This document shows, piece by piece, positions 29,581-30,391 of a DNA stretch of 30,391 nucleotides. Every line of letters starts with the position of its first letter. Positions within the stretch are counted from its first letter, which is position 1. Source of the stretch: Sulfurovum sp. (GTDB taxonomy: Bacteria; Campylobacterota; Campylobacteria; Campylobacterales; Sulfurovaceae); assembly GCA_015493425.1 (NCBI GenBank), contig WGDG01000278.1, forward strand, positions 1-30,391, in the 5' to 3' direction. Made by a program: the position numbers and the translations under genes. Under the pieces are notes generated by a model. The model was not told the origin of the DNA and made no database searches. It saw nothing but the letters and a program-made list of their open reading frames with translations.

Positions 29581-30027
29581 TTACGATTTGATTCTGGTAA
29601 GTGCCTGAATCGTACATCTTACCAGGTTATTTGGGTTGTTCGAACCGATTGATTTGCACAGTACGTCCTGCACACCTGCGAGTTCGAGTACGGGACGTGC
29701 AGCTCCACCTGCAATAACCCCTGTACCTTCACTTGCCGGGCGCAGAACGATACGGCTTGCATTAAACTTATGCTCAATATCGTGTGCGATCGTTGTTCCC
29801 TTGATGTTAACTTTCACAAGGTTTTTGTGAGCATCATCTACCGCTTTTTTAATTGCGTCAGGAACCTCTTTGGCTTTTCCGTATCCGTAACCAACGTTAC
29901 CTTTTTTGTCACCGATGACGACAAGTGCAGTAAATCTAAATCGTCTACCACCCTTGACAACCTTGGTAACACGACCGATGTTTACGATCACTTCTTCGAA
30001 TTCTTTTTCGATTTCTTGATTTTCCAT
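29581..30027 (-). CDS. rpsE: 30S ribosomal protein S5
   Basis: S5 contributes to decoding accuracy. The 148-residue protein has the double-stranded-RNA-binding-like N-terminal domain (VVKGGRRFRFTALVVIGDKKGNVGYGYGKAKEVP) and the C-terminal domain with LRPASEGTGVIAGGAARPVLELAGVQDVL. Two adjacent ATGs are possible; the second (30027) gives 6 nt from AAGGA and is preferred over 30030 with 3 nt. Confidence 0.97.
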   Translation of the reverse strand: MENQEIEKEFEEVIVNIGRVTKVVKGGRRFRFTALVVIGDKKGNVGYGYGKAKEVPDAIKKAVDDAHKNLVKVNIKGTTIAHDIEHKFNASRIVLRPASEGTGVIAGGAARPVLELAGVQDVLCKSIGSNNPNNLVRCTIQALTRIKS

Positions 30028-30036
30028 CATGCTTCC

Positions 30037-30391
30037 TTAAAACTTAATTCCGGCTTCTCTGAGGCCATCTGCGAATGCAGCAACAACACCATGGTAGAGG
30101 TAACCGTTTCTGTCAAATACAACTGTCTCAATGTTTTTAGAAGCAAGTGCTTTCGCCATTTCGGCAGCCACTTTCTTCGCGTCTTCTCTGTTCGCTTTGA
30201 GTCCAAGCTTTCTACCGTCAACTGCAGCAAGTGTTGCACCTGCGTTATCATCGATCGCTTGTGCGTATACGTGCTTGTTGGACTTATAGATAGAGAGTCT
30301 AGGCAGTTCTGCAGTACCGAAGATCTTGCCTCTTACTCTTGCTTTTCTCTGAGCGCGAAGTTTGTTTTTTCTTTTTTGAATACTTTTTAAC
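30037..30391 (-). CDS. rplR: 50S ribosomal protein L18 (start missing at window edge)
   Basis: L18 binds 5S rRNA. The frame is open from the right edge to a TAA at 30037 and encodes 117 residues, beginning LKSIQKRKNKLRAQRKARVR and ending in NGYLYHGVVAAFADGLREAGIKF, the family C-terminus. Only the first few residues and the start codon are missing. It is followed 6-9 bp later by rpsE. Confidence 0.97.
   Translation of the reverse strand, partial: LKSIQKRKNKLRAQRKARVRGKIFGTAELPRLSIYKSNKHVYAQAIDDNAGATLAAVDGRKLGLKANREDAKKVAAEMAKALASKNIETVVFDRNGYLYHGVVAAFADGLREAGIKF

Noticed and set aside
1..30391. tRNA, rRNA, CRISPR, insertion sequence or prophage signals
   Set aside because: No cloverleaf, spaced direct-repeat array, transposase, integrase or terminal inverted repeats were seen on either strand by reading.

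Overview
The window looks like chromosomal DNA of a Campylobacterota (Epsilonproteobacteria) member, probably close to Sulfurovum/Sulfurimonas. The basis is the ribosomal order secY-map-infA-rpmJ-rpsM-rpsK-rpsD-rpoA-rplQ, a short MurE, and an NifU/FmdE/hemerythrin gene repertoire. The genus is inferred by recognition, not by a search. Apart from one ribosomal-type core block, most of the window is a phosphate-acquisition island.

Layout. 1-948: recQ on the minus strand, cut by the window edge. 1006-8014: a minus-strand phosphate block in transcription order pstS, pstC, pstA, pstB, phoU, a PhoX-like (DUF839) phosphatase, and an OmpR/PhoB-type response regulator. 8027-9963: a small protein coupled to a two-domain acyltransferase that resembles the ornithine-lipid synthase OlsF. 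10103-11461 (+): an HD-domain dNTPase-like protein. 11466-12149: a second, very similar response regulator. 12184-13722: a PiT phosphate transporter. 13875-16537: two outer-membrane porins, the second of the OprP/OprO type. 16704-18633: an ankyrin protein, a 41-codon ORF, ybaB, panD and a [2Fe-2S] thioredoxin-like ferredoxin. 18775-21381 (+): FmdE-like, hemerythrin, DUF2249 and polytopic membrane protein genes. 21430-23580: nifU, a repeat-like protein and murE. 23755-30391: rplQ to rplR, transcribed leftward, with rplR cut by the right edge.

How it fits together. Seven promoters in the phosphate island share one layout: two 7-bp direct repeats close to TTGTAAT separated by exactly 4 bp (11-bp period), then exactly 10 bp, then a -10-like hexamer. 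They lie before pstS, pstC, the small ORF plus olsF-like gene, the HD gene, response regulator 2, porin 1 and porin 2. The geometry is that of the E. coli Pho box (7+4+7) but the half-site differs, so I read it as this lineage's PhoB box. It ties high-affinity Pi uptake, outer-membrane Pi entry, a phosphorus-free membrane lipid and a dNTP hydrolase into one predicted phosphate-starvation response, probably run by the two paralogous regulators. No sensor kinase gene is in the window.

A second regulatory finding is an FNR/DNR-type palindrome (TTGAC-N4-ATCAA) centred at -41.5 from the predicted start of the FmdE-like/hemerythrin/DUF2249/membrane-protein operon. This suggests control by oxygen or nitric oxide.

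I see no tRNA or rRNA genes, CRISPR arrays, insertion sequences or prophage.
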